From: a virus | IMG/VR virus record: IMGVR_UViG_3300030739_000009 | Coordinates: 1-64,000 of that record | Length of the DNA stretch: 64,000 nt | Reading direction: 5' to 3' (one strand) | Shown: piece by piece, positions 45,202 to 53,749 of the stretch | How the letters are laid out: every line of letters begins with the position of its first letter | Position numbering within the stretch: the first letter of the stretch is position 1 | The notes under the pieces: model-generated | Databases searched by the model: none | Seen by the model: only the letters and a program-made list of their open reading frames with translations | Told to the model about the DNA's origin: nothing | Translations under genes and position numbers: made by a program

Positions 45202-45382
45202 CAGCTGCCACGGCTGCGACGTCTGCGGGATCTCCGTCTGCCAGGGCGGTTGCCGCGACTATCGCGCCTACGACGGCGACACCGCCGACTTCACCATCGC
45301 GCGCCACGGCTGCGACGACGACGCGGCCTGCCTCGAAGCGTGGAAGCGCGCCGGGCGGCCGGAGATCCGCGTCACCACCTGA
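45194..45382 (+). CDS. Small Cys-rich protein downstream of Acb2
   Basis: 62 residues, overlapping the Acb2-like gene by 8 bases. CHGCDVCGISVCQGGCRDYR provides two or more zinc ligand pairs, then DDDAACLEAWKRAGRPEI. Unknown role; co-expression with the sponge is certain from the overlap. Confidence 0.7.
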   Translation: MADSCHGCDVCGISVCQGGCRDYRAYDGDTADFTIARHGCDDDAACLEAWKRAGRPEIRVTT

Positions 45383-45423
45383 TCAACCCTCACCCCCACT
45401 GCTCACACCCTCGGAGCACCTGC

Positions 45424-45603
45424 ATGTCCACCCTCGCTTTCCCGTGGCCGCGCGCTCAGCGTCGTGCCGTATCCCGTGACCAGGCCCGCAAGTTCGCGCA
45501 CTACAACGGGCCCGCGCCGCGCTACGAACCCGCGCGGGACCCGTCCTGCCACGTGCACCACCGGCAACTGCCCTGCAAGAGGTGCACGGGAGTGACGTCG
45601 TGA
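45424..45603 (+). CDS. Small basic protein with Cys/His tail
   Basis: 59 residues from ATG 45424. Basic helix (WPRAQRRAVSRDQARKFAHY) and a C-terminal CHVHHRQLPCKRC metal-site pattern. GTGA overlap with the next gene. Confidence 0.68.
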   Translation: MSTLAFPWPRAQRRAVSRDQARKFAHYNGPAPRYEPARDPSCHVHHRQLPCKRCTGVTS

Positions 45604-46286
45604 GCCGCCACACCGCGATCGTCCGCCTCGCCTGCCCGAACGAGCAGCACGAGCACATCCCCTGCGACGGCGTTCACGTCGACCAGGGCGGCGACCTCCA
45701 CATCCAGGCCACACGCCACGGCGACGTGCAGACCGTGGCCCGGTTCCAGCACGGGCACTGGGCCAGCTACGCGCTGGAGGAGACTCCCGGCCCCGACGTC
45801 GACGAGTGGCTGCGCGAGGGCGTCGTCACCCGCGAGGAGTTCCTCGGCCGAGTGCGGGGCGAGTTCGCTGACGACAGCGCCGAGGCCCCGGTCAAGGCCG
45901 AGCGGCTGCCCGAGGTCGGCGAGATGGTGCACATCTGGCGCCCGGACGACGTGCTCGGCGGCTGCGCGCCGCTCCGCGTAGCCGAACACCGGGCCACCCC
46001 GCCGGGCGTGGACACCGTTCTCATCCTGGACGGCCCGCTGCCCTGGACCGACGACGTCGTGCAGTGGCTGACGCAGACCCATGACGAGACCTGTACCGAG
46101 GTCGGGTCCTGGCACTGGCCCTGCGGCGACGACCAGGACGCCGCGCCCGAGCCCGAGAAGCCCGCCCCGCTGACCATGACGATCAACGTCTCCGGCAGTG
46201 TCCTCAGCCAACGCGACCTGCGCGACGAGATCCAGAAGCAGATGCTGCGCCTCGCCCAGCTCAACCCGATCTACTTCCGCCGCTGA
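45600..46286 (+). CDS. Hypothetical protein
   Basis: 228 residues from a GTG overlapping the stop before it. N-terminal CPNEQHEHIPCDGVHVDQGG with metal-like Cys/His. C-terminal PLTMTINVSGSVLSQRDLRD then EIQKQMLRLAQLN resembles tail-associated or assembly proteins with a final amphipathic helix. Last accessory gene before the structural genes. Confidence 0.68.
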   Translation: MSRHTAIVRLACPNEQHEHIPCDGVHVDQGGDLHIQATRHGDVQTVARFQHGHWASYALEETPGPDVDEWLREGVVTREEFLGRVRGEFADDSAEAPVKAERLPEVGEMVHIWRPDDVLGGCAPLRVAEHRATPPGVDTVLILDGPLPWTDDVVQWLTQTHDETCTEVGSWHWPCGDDQDAAPEPEKPAPLTMTINVSGSVLSQRDLRDEIQKQMLRLAQLNPIYFRR

Positions 46287-46314
46287 ACCACCCTCACCCT
46301 CAAGGAGTCCCACC

Positions 46315-46650
46315 ATGTCGTTCCTCACCGAGTTCCACGAGATCGTCACCAAGCTCGAAGCCGAAGGCCACGAACTCGCCGCGAAGGCATCCGGTCTGTT
46401 CGGCGAGGCCGAGAAGATCGTGTCTGGGCTCGTCGGCGAACTCGCCCCCGCCCTCGCGCAGGTCCGCGCCGACGTCACCGCCGACATCACCAAGCTCCTC
46501 GCCCAGGCCGAGGTCGACGGCACGCAGCTCGCGACCGAGGCGGTCGGCGACCTCAAGACCGAGTTCGAGGCGCTCAAGACCGCCATCGAAGCCTTCCTCG
46601 GACAGACCCCCGCAGCGCCGGCCGAGCCTGCGGCTCCGGCTGCCGAGTAG
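46315..46650 (+). CDS. Amphipathic helical protein, possible structural or phasin-like
   Basis: 111 residues from ATG 46315 with AAGGAG upstream. Nearly all amphipathic helix (EFHEIVTKLEAEGHELAAKA; LATEAVGDLKTEFEALKTAI) with an Ala/Pro tail. Resembles apolipoprotein- or phasin-type helices. It heads the fibre/decoration gene block, so a virion or assembly role is likely. Confidence 0.65.
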   Translation: MSFLTEFHEIVTKLEAEGHELAAKASGLFGEAEKIVSGLVGELAPALAQVRADVTADITKLLAQAEVDGTQLATEAVGDLKTEFEALKTAIEAFLGQTPAAPAEPAAPAAE

Positions 46651-46683
46651 TCAGACCCACCACAACCGACAGGAGGCGCGTCG

Positions 46684-47169
46684 ATGGCTGTGACCGCTTA
46701 CGTCTTCCCTTCGTTCATCGACGCGTTGAACTCGAAAACTGTCAACGTCACCACGGACACGCTCGAATGCCTGCTGGTGGCGTCGGGCACGTACACGTGG
46801 AACTCGACGGCCAACGCCGCTGTCCACGTCCACGACTTCCTCACGGCGAACGGCACGCTCACCGAGGTGTCGGGTGGCGGGTACTCCCGCCAGACACTGA
46901 CGTCGGTCAGCACCTCGGACACGTTCAGCTCGCCGCACAACTACACGTCGCTGGTCGTCGGCGCGAACCCGTCGTGGACGTCCGCGAGCTTCTCCGCGGT
47001 GTACGCCCTGTTCTTCGACAACACCGTCGGCGGCTCCGACACCACCAACCAGGTGATCGCGTACTGGGACCTCGGGGGAACGCAGACCGTCACCGCGTCG
47101 ACGTTCACGTTGTCCATGCCTACCGCGAACGCTGTGTCCAACGTGCTTGTGCAGTGGCAGGAGAACTAG
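46684..47169 (+). CDS. Putative virion decoration/minor tail protein
   Basis: 161 residues, ATG with GGAGG upstream. VTAYVF..FIDALNSKTVNV, then Thr/Ser/Gly-rich beta strands and many aromatic residues. Proteins of this pattern occur in actinophage structural clusters. Beta-sandwich fold likely. Function inferred from neighbours. Confidence 0.68.
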   Translation: MAVTAYVFPSFIDALNSKTVNVTTDTLECLLVASGTYTWNSTANAAVHVHDFLTANGTLTEVSGGGYSRQTLTSVSTSDTFSSPHNYTSLVVGANPSWTSASFSAVYALFFDNTVGGSDTTNQVIAYWDLGGTQTVTASTFTLSMPTANAVSNVLVQWQEN

Positions 47170-47201
47170 CCTCCCCGCACGACCAAAAGGGGCGCTGACC
47201 T

Positions 47202-47747
47202 GTGCCAATCATGGGCAACCAATTCTCGTACGCGGACGAATCGGTCGAGTCGGGCGTCGGCGACTGGGCAGCATCAGGTACCACGACACCGACGATCGCG
47301 TCGTCCACAGCGTTCGCCCTGGACGGCACGCACTCGATCCAAGTCACCTCGGCGGGCACGAGCTTCGCCGGACTTGCCTGGAACACGACGCGCCTGCCGG
47401 TGACCGTGGGTGTCGTCTACACGTTCAGCTTTTGGATCTACACGGCCCTGGTCGGCCGGACCGCTACCGCAGAGATCAACTGGTACACCTCCGGTGGCAC
47501 GTACCTGTCGGACTCGGCGACCGGGCAGGCCGCCAACTCGGGCACCTGGACATTGATCAGCACGCAGGCAGCCGCCCCCGCAACTGCCGCATCCGCGCTG
47601 CCGCTGCCGCTCGCCATCGCCTCCGCGTCCGGCCAGGTCTTCTACATGGACGAGTTCTATTTCGGCGTGCTGCCCGACATTCCCGGCGGCGCCGTCAACC
47701 CGATCCACAACACAGCTCAGGCCCTCTCCCGCGCGCATCTCTGGTAG
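47202..47747 (+). CDS. Carbohydrate-binding-like jelly-roll structural protein
   Basis: 181 residues, GTG start. SSTAFALDGTHSIQVTSAGT, VGVVYTFSFWIYTALVGRTA and FYMDEFYFGVLP follow the CBM4/9-type jelly roll (G-x-x-S-L-x-V, then Y-T-F-S-x-W/Y, then Y-x-D-x-x). Suits host cell-wall or polysaccharide binding at the virion surface. Confidence 0.72.
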   Translation: MPIMGNQFSYADESVESGVGDWAASGTTTPTIASSTAFALDGTHSIQVTSAGTSFAGLAWNTTRLPVTVGVVYTFSFWIYTALVGRTATAEINWYTSGGTYLSDSATGQAANSGTWTLISTQAAAPATAASALPLPLAIASASGQVFYMDEFYFGVLPDIPGGAVNPIHNTAQALSRAHLW

Positions 47748-47756
47748 GAGGCGACC

Positions 47757-48275
47757 TTGGCTGGCTCCCAGTTCATGTGCTGGAACTCGGCACTGTCCAC
47801 CACAACCACAATCAACGCCGGTACTCAGTACACCGCCGCCGCCCTCTTGGCTCTGCAGCTCGCCGTGCCGTCCGGCGGCCTGATCCAACTCGTCGAGTGG
47901 GGTGTCTCCTTCAATACGGTGCAGGCCACCGCCGCGATCGTGGAGGTCGCGACGACCGCGACGGCCACGACCGGATTGACGGCGCACACCACCACCACGG
48001 TGTTCCCGGCGATCAACGTCCTCAACGGCGCCACCACCAGGCTGACCCTGGGCACCGGTGCGACGGCCTACGGCGCGGTCGCGATCACCAGCAACACGAC
48101 GCTACGACCCGTCGACCGGCAGGAAGTCTTCAGCGCCTACTCCAAGATCTGGCCGCTGGAGGACTATCCGCAGGTCGGAAACGCCAGCGCGGCCCAATAC
48201 CTCCAGTTCCGGATCCAGCCCCAGGCGACCATCACCTCCGCCCTGATCTACGCCCGCTGGATCGAGATGATCTGA
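47757..48275 (+). CDS. Putative virion structural protein
   Basis: 172 residues from TTG 47757 with TAGGAGG upstream. Ala/Thr-rich beta structure (LIQLVEWGVSFNTVQATAAI) and ALIYARWIEMI at the end. Clustered with fibre-like genes and likely a head or tail surface protein. Confidence 0.65.
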   Translation: MAGSQFMCWNSALSTTTTINAGTQYTAAALLALQLAVPSGGLIQLVEWGVSFNTVQATAAIVEVATTATATTGLTAHTTTTVFPAINVLNGATTRLTLGTGATAYGAVAITSNTTLRPVDRQEVFSAYSKIWPLEDYPQVGNASAAQYLQFRIQPQATITSALIYARWIEMI

Positions 48276-48288
48276 CCGGGGGTCAGTG

Positions 48289-50463
48289 ATGGCGCGTCTC
48301 GGCCGGTCAATCCCGGACCAGGTACGGCTGAGCCGGGACCTCCCCTCCGCCGCAGTCCCGGTCACCGTCAACGGCGTCGCCGCCACCGTTGCCGTCAAGG
48401 CTGCTGCGGGCTCGACGTCGGTCACGGTCCCCGGCGCCGCGGCAACCATCAAGGTCACTGCGCCTGCAGGCACGGTCAAGGTCACCGTCGGCGGCACCGT
48501 CGCGACGGTCGCGGTCAAGGCTGCTGCGGGCATCGTGCATGCGGGTTGCACAGCTGCGGGAAGTGTCGCGGCCGTCAAGGTCACTGCAGTGCCGGGGACT
48601 GTTCACGCAGGTTGCACGATCGCCGGCGCGGTCGCCACGGTCGCGGTGAAGGCTCCGACCGGTACGCCGGCCGTGCGCAGTCCGGGTGCTGCGGCCAGCA
48701 TCAAGACAGCAGCGCCTGGCGGTACCGCTCAGGTCACGGTCCCGGGTGCCGCCGCGCACGTCACGGTGACCGCCCTAGCTGGCACGGTCCACGCCGGATG
48801 CGTGCTCACCGGCGCAACGGCCACCGTGAAGACGACGGCCCCGGCTGGGGCCGTTCACGCCGGTGCCGTGATCGCCGGTCAGGCCGGGCACGTCGCCACC
48901 GCTGCCGTAGCGGGCACGGTCGGGATCGCGACCAGCGGAGCAGCGGGCAGCGCCAAGGTTTTGGCCCCGGCCGGTAGCGTCCACCTCGCGGCGGCGGTCA
49001 CCGGGGCGGCTGCCGCGGTCCAGGTACTCGCGCCCGCGGGCTCGGTCCACGCTGGCTGCACGATTACCGGAGCCGTTCCCAGTCTCGCAGTCACCGGCTG
49101 CCCCGGTGTTCCGGTCGTCGCCACGACCGGTGCCACCGGGACAGTCACGGTCCACGCACCCGCCGGGACCGTGCACGTCAGCGTCCCCGGCAGCAGCGCC
49201 GCCGTCAAGGTCACGGCCGCAGCAGGTACCGTCCACGCTGGGACCGTCATCGCGGGCGCCCCCGCTCTCGTCGAGGTCACCTCGCCCGCAGGTACTGCCC
49301 ACGGCGGAGCAACCGTCACCGGCACAGTGGCGACCGTCGCAACTGCGGCCTCGGCCGGCCATGCAGGCGTCACCGCCGCCGGGCAGGCCACCCAGATCAG
49401 CGTCACCGCAGTCCCGGGGGCCGTCGAGGTCTCCGCGCCGGGCGCATCTGCCCATGTCGTAGTCGCCGCACCCACTGGCAGCTTCCAGGCCGGGACCGAT
49501 GTCACCGGTACAGCGGCCCGCATCTCAGTGACCGCCCCGGCTGGCAACGTGCTCACGGGCGCCGGAGTCATCGGCGCAGCAGCCACCGTCGCCGTCATCG
49601 CACCCGCGGGCTCCATCCGCGCCGGCTGCACCGTGGCAGGCGCGTCCGCCCTCGCTGCGGTCACGGCTGTCCCGGGCAGCGTCGGTATCGGCGCCACCGT
49701 GCCGGGCGTGGTCGCCCAAGTCTCGGTCGCGGCCCCGGCTGGAACAGTCCACGCGGGTTGCACGGTTGCCGGTGCCGCACCAGTGGCCCAGGTCAGCGCG
49801 CCGCCCGGCACTGTCCAAGCTGGCATGTCGGTCAACGTCACCGGCGCACCGGCCACGATCGCCGTGGTCGCGCCGCCCGGCCAGGTCCACGCCGGCGCTC
49901 TCATTGCCGGAGCCGCTGCCACCACCACCGTTACGGCCCGCGCGGGCAGCATCCACGCCGGTGCAGTCATCACGGGCAGCACGGCAACCGTCACCGCTAG
50001 GGCTACGCCTGGCACGGCGTCGGTCTCTGCCACCGGAGCGCCTGTAGTCGTTGCGGTCACCGCGCCGCGCGGCGAGTCCGTCGTCACCGCCGAAGGCACT
50101 GTTCCCGCGCTCACCGTCACAGCCGTCGCCGGTACGGTCCGCATCGGCCGCAACCTCATCGGCGTCGCCGTCACGATCACCGTCGGTGCACCCGGCGGAA
50201 CCGTCGTCGTCGGGCAGATCGTTGCCGGTGTCGTCGCCCGCGTGAGTGTCACCGCACCGCCCGGCAGCGTCGACGTCGCAGCCCCGCTCTACCCGGTGTT
50301 CGCCGTCGCCGCCGCTGGGCCGAGCTGGAGCGCCTCCGACCCGGAGTACGCCGACTGGTCGGCCGCCGACTGCGGCTCGACCTGGACGGCCCGGGGTGAC
50401 GAACCCGCCTGGCGGGCAGCAGAGATCCCGGCCGGCTGGAGTGCACGCGACGCAGGCGGATAG
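48289..50463 (+). CDS. Giant 22-residue-repeat fibrous protein with Trp-rich C-terminus
   Basis: 724 residues from ATG 48289. Residues 20-660 consist of about 30 tandem repeats of 20-22 residues, with a unit like VHAGCTIAGAVATVAVKAPTG. Each holds two short V-x-V strands, a Gly turn and A-P-A-G-T; many have a Cys at the G-C-T position. This predicts a regular beta solenoid or stacked sandwich fibre. The last 60 residues (SWSASDPEYADWSAADC... WSARDAGG) are a Trp-repeat module seen in Streptomyces phage structural proteins. Probably a long virion fibre or surface layer. Confidence 0.75.
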   Translation: MARLGRSIPDQVRLSRDLPSAAVPVTVNGVAATVAVKAAAGSTSVTVPGAAATIKVTAPAGTVKVTVGGTVATVAVKAAAGIVHAGCTAAGSVAAVKVTAVPGTVHAGCTIAGAVATVAVKAPTGTPAVRSPGAAASIKTAAPGGTAQVTVPGAAAHVTVTALAGTVHAGCVLTGATATVKTTAPAGAVHAGAVIAGQAGHVATAAVAGTVGIATSGAAGSAKVLAPAGSVHLAAAVTGAAAAVQVLAPAGSVHAGCTITGAVPSLAVTGCPGVPVVATTGATGTVTVHAPAGTVHVSVPGSSAAVKVTAAAGTVHAGTVIAGAPALVEVTSPAGTAHGGATVTGTVATVATAASAGHAGVTAAGQATQISVTAVPGAVEVSAPGASAHVVVAAPTGSFQAGTDVTGTAARISVTAPAGNVLTGAGVIGAAATVAVIAPAGSIRAGCTVAGASALAAVTAVPGSVGIGATVPGVVAQVSVAAPAGTVHAGCTVAGAAPVAQVSAPPGTVQAGMSVNVTGAPATIAVVAPPGQVHAGALIAGAAATTTVTARAGSIHAGAVITGSTATVTARATPGTASVSATGAPVVVAVTAPRGESVVTAEGTVPALTVTAVAGTVRIGRNLIGVAVTITVGAPGGTVVVGQIVAGVVARVSVTAPPGSVDVAAPLYPVFAVAAAGPSWSASDPEYADWSAADCGSTWTARGDEPAWRAAEIPAGWSARDAGG

Positions 50464-50471
50464 GGGGACCA

Positions 50472-50789
50472 GTGGCGCATTCCCAGTCCCAGGCGTCCAG
50501 GCAGTACGTGCGGGCCGTCGTCACGCCGACGGCCCCGTACAACCCCACGGCTGACGTCGTCCAATTCGCGTTCACGGAGCCCGGCACATCAGTGCTCGGG
50601 GCGCAGTGGTGGACCGGGTCGTGGGTCAGCAGCGAAAGCACCGGCGCAGGCGGCTACCTCGCGCAGTGCCTGGTCGGGCCGGGCGGCACCACGCAACTCG
50701 CACCCGGCTCCTACCAGGTATGGGTGCAGGTCACGGACAACCCCGAGATCCCCGTCCTTCCCGCCTATCTGCTGACGATCACCTGCTGA
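50472..50789 (+). CDS. Small structural protein, Ig-like
   Basis: 105 residues from GTG 50472 with GGGGG upstream. YVRAVVTPTAPYNPTADVVQ, APGSYQVWVQVTDNPEIPVL has an Ig-like beta-sandwich pattern. Between two fibre genes; likely a virion decoration or adaptor. Confidence 0.68.
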   Translation: MAHSQSQASRQYVRAVVTPTAPYNPTADVVQFAFTEPGTSVLGAQWWTGSWVSSESTGAGGYLAQCLVGPGGTTQLAPGSYQVWVQVTDNPEIPVLPAYLLTITC

Positions 50790-50798
50790 CGGGGGGCG

Positions 50799-53291
50799 AT
50801 GATGCCGCTGCCCGGCAACCTCACGGGAGTCACGCTCACCGGCACGTACGTCACCGCTGTCGGCACGCCCTGCGCGGGCACGGTGACGTTCAGCCTCGAC
50901 TACGTGATCGCCGATGCCACCGGCTCGGTCATCCTCTATCCGTCGGCGACCGTCGCGACCCTCGACACCAACGGGCACTTCTCGATCGAGCTCCCGGCGA
51001 CGGACGACACGCACCTGTACCCGGAGCCGTTCACCTACCGGGTCCTGGAGAAGCTGGCCGGCGCGCAACCGCGCACCTACTCGATTTCGCTGCCCGGCAG
51101 CCTCGCGCCGACGGTCGATCTGTCCGCGATTACTCCGACGCAGCCCCTGACCCCCGTCGGCGTCACGATCTCGGGTACCCCGACCACGGGCCAGGTCCCG
51201 ACCGCGACCGGGCCGAACACGGCGGACTGGCAGACACCGTCGGGCGGCGGCAGCGGTGACCTGCTCGCGGCGAACAACCTCTCCGATATCGACTCAGCGA
51301 GCGCAGCCCGCACCAACCTGGGGCTCGGCAGCGCAGCCACTCAGGCCAGCAGCGCCTTCGATGCAGCAGGCACCGCCGCGACCGCACAGAGCAACGCCGA
51401 GGCCTACACCACCAGCGAGATCGCCGCCGAGGTGTCCCGCGCCAACGCCGCATACCCGGCTCTGGCCAACAACCTCTCGGACCTGCCGTCCGAGAGCACC
51501 GCCCGCGCCAACCTCGGATTGGCCTCCGGTGCCACGGCCGCAGCCGCGACCACCGTCGTTGCCGAGAGCAGCTATGGCCAGATGTCGGTCGTGGGTACCG
51601 ACCTCACCTACGCCCGCGAGGACCACAGCCACGGCACCCTGTCACTGGCCGGCAGCGCACCGGCCACTACCGAGGGCGTCGGCCAGGCGGCCGCGCTCGG
51701 CTCGGCGACACTGCCGGCCCGCGCGGACCACGTCCACCCGCTCGCAGCGGCTGGCGCACCCGCGGCCTCGGCGGTGACTAGTACCCAGACCACTGGCGTG
51801 GCCAGTACGTTCGCGGCGTCCGATCACGTCCACGCGCGCGAGGGCTGGGGCGCGCCCACCGCGCAGACGAGCTTCGGTGCGTCCTCCGCGACGGGGAGTG
51901 CCTCCACCGTCCCGCATTCCGACCACACCCACGGCACGCCGACGCTCCCCACCGCGTCAACATCGGTCGCCGGGGTCGTGCAGCTCGACGGAACCGCGAG
52001 CGACATCCAGGCCCTGGGTGCGCAGGCCGCTGGGTCGTCCGGCCTCGCGGCCGACGCGAAGCACGTCCACCCCACCACTGGCCTGGTGCTGGGCGTGACC
52101 GCGGCCGACACGTCCATCGTGGTCGGCGGCACCAGCGGAGCGCCGACCGTCCGGACCGCGACGCTCGACGTCATCGCCACCCAACACCCCGCAGCAGCGG
52201 CCTGGTCCAACGGCGGGCAGAAGATCACCGGCGGTGCCAATGGCGTCTCCGGGACCGACTTCGCGCTCGTCCAGCAACTCCCCGCCGCCGCCACCAGCGG
52301 TGCCGAGGGGACCATCCAGCTCGCGGGCGACATCGGCGGCACCGCGACATCCCCGACCGTCGTCTCCACCCACCTCGCCTCCGCGCTGCCCGTCGCGCAG
52401 GGCGGCACCGGGCAGGCCAGCACGAGCGCCGCCTACAACGCTCTCGCGCCGACCACCACGCTCGGCGACATCGCCTACGCCAACGGGACGGGCACCAACA
52501 CCCGCCTCCCGGGATCCACGTCGGCGACCAAGCAGTACCTGCAGCAGACCGGCAACGGGTCCGCCTCGGCCGCGCCCGCCTGGGGCACCATCGCGGCCGG
52601 TGACCTGCCCGCAGCGACGACCTCGGCGGTCGGCGGCATGCAGTTCGATGGCACCGCCACGGACATCAACTTCCTCGGCGTGCAGGCCGCAGGCTCAACG
52701 GGTAAGGCGGCCGATGCCGGGCACGTGCACCCGGCCTACGAGTGGATGCCCTCCGATCAGGGCCTCATCGCCTGGAACTACGACCCGTCCAGTGCCGGGA
52801 CCACGTGGGTACCGACGTCGACGACCAACGGCTACCTGTTCCTGACCGCGATGATCCTGCGGCAGTCCGCCACGCTGACGAACATCGTCTACGGCCTGTC
52901 CGGGGCCCAGACGAGCGGCCTGACCAGCGGCGAGAACCTGATCGGCCTCTACAACAGCAGCGGCACCCTGCTGACGCAGACCGCCGACCAGACCACCATC
53001 TGGTCCACCACGGCCGACCAGAAGGTCAACACCGTCCCCTGGACGACCCAGCAGACGAACCTCGCGGCAGGCAAGTACTACGTGGGCTTCCTCTACAACG
53101 GGGTCATGACCGGTGCCGCCCTCAATTTCAAGGCGTCCGGCGCGGGCACCACCGCCAACGCCGGTCAGACTGGCGCGAACCTGCGCTACGGCGTCATCAC
53201 CGGAACCGCCACCTCCCTGCCGAGCAGCATCACCCTGTCCAGCATGGCCACACCGTCGCCGTTCAACAGCCAGTGGCTCGGCTTCAGCTGA
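50799..53291 (+). CDS. Tail fibre protein with HxH fibre motifs and receptor-binding-type C-terminal domain
   Basis: 830 residues. N-terminal Ig-like domain (residues 1-110). The shaft has the phage-fibre repeat NNLSDIDSASAARTNLGLGS and NNLSDLPSESTARANLGLAS. Four D-H-x-H motifs (DHSHG, DHVHP, DHVHA, DHTHG) and KHVHP/GHVHP follow, as in trimeric fibres that hold metal between chains. PVAQGGTGQAS is another fibre hallmark. The C-terminal 170 residues (LIAWNYDPSSAGTTWVPTST... KYYVGFLYNG) match the 59497-60240 protein and probably contact the receptor. Confidence 0.85.
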   Translation: MMPLPGNLTGVTLTGTYVTAVGTPCAGTVTFSLDYVIADATGSVILYPSATVATLDTNGHFSIELPATDDTHLYPEPFTYRVLEKLAGAQPRTYSISLPGSLAPTVDLSAITPTQPLTPVGVTISGTPTTGQVPTATGPNTADWQTPSGGGSGDLLAANNLSDIDSASAARTNLGLGSAATQASSAFDAAGTAATAQSNAEAYTTSEIAAEVSRANAAYPALANNLSDLPSESTARANLGLASGATAAAATTVVAESSYGQMSVVGTDLTYAREDHSHGTLSLAGSAPATTEGVGQAAALGSATLPARADHVHPLAAAGAPAASAVTSTQTTGVASTFAASDHVHAREGWGAPTAQTSFGASSATGSASTVPHSDHTHGTPTLPTASTSVAGVVQLDGTASDIQALGAQAAGSSGLAADAKHVHPTTGLVLGVTAADTSIVVGGTSGAPTVRTATLDVIATQHPAAAAWSNGGQKITGGANGVSGTDFALVQQLPAAATSGAEGTIQLAGDIGGTATSPTVVSTHLASALPVAQGGTGQASTSAAYNALAPTTTLGDIAYANGTGTNTRLPGSTSATKQYLQQTGNGSASAAPAWGTIAAGDLPAATTSAVGGMQFDGTATDINFLGVQAAGSTGKAADAGHVHPAYEWMPSDQGLIAWNYDPSSAGTTWVPTSTTNGYLFLTAMILRQSATLTNIVYGLSGAQTSGLTSGENLIGLYNSSGTLLTQTADQTTIWSTTADQKVNTVPWTTQQTNLAAGKYYVGFLYNGVMTGAALNFKASGAGTTANAGQTGANLRYGVITGTATSLPSSITLSSMATPSPFNSQWLGFS

Positions 53292-53302
53292 AAGGAGCGG
53301 CC

Positions 53303-53749
53303 ATGGACCTCGCCAAGCCCACCCCGCCACCTGCCCCGGTCCGGACCGCGAAGCCGCCCGCGCCGCGCCCGGGCTGCCACGGCACCGGCTGCACCACGGT
53401 GCCGCTCGTGCAGTGGCGACGCCGCCTCACCGCGGCCGAACTCGACACCGAGCAGGCCGCGGAGACCGGCCGCCGGGCCGAGCGGTACCTGCTCCGCGAC
53501 GTGCAGAAGCCGCCGCCCGTCGAAGGCCCCATGCCCGACACCAGCGACTACACGCACGCCGTGTACGCCTGCGGCGGCCACGCCATCGCCATGGACGCCG
53601 CCGCGCTCGTCCACGCCGCAGACTGCGCCGGACCCAACTCGGCGACACTCCCCGACTGCGGGTGCACACCCGAACCCGCGGTGCCGACAGTGCTGCCCGT
53701 GCAGGAACTGCCAGCGCACTGGACCGCCGCCCCGGTAGGGAGCAGCTGA
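53303..53749 (+). CDS. Hypothetical protein between fibre and terminase genes
   Basis: 148 residues from ATG with AAAGGAG upstream. Pro-rich start, GCHGTGCTTVPLVQWRRRLT, and a C-terminal Cys/His set (ACGGHAIAMDAAALVHAADC then CGCTPE). Streptomyces phages often have such a protein before the terminase. Role unknown. Confidence 0.72.
   Translation: MDLAKPTPPPAPVRTAKPPAPRPGCHGTGCTTVPLVQWRRRLTAAELDTEQAAETGRRAERYLLRDVQKPPPVEGPMPDTSDYTHAVYACGGHAIAMDAAALVHAADCAGPNSATLPDCGCTPEPAVPTVLPVQELPAHWTAAPVGSS

Noticed and set aside
48400-50250. CRISPR-like appearance of regularly spaced repeats
   Set aside because: Spacing is 60-66 bases and follows codons, repeats are imperfect, and the array is one long coding frame for a beta-repeat protein.
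48879-50252. 457-codon open minus-strand frame opposite the repeat protein
   Set aside because: A by-product of the repetitive GC-rich sequence; its translation is only Ala/Pro/Thr repeats.
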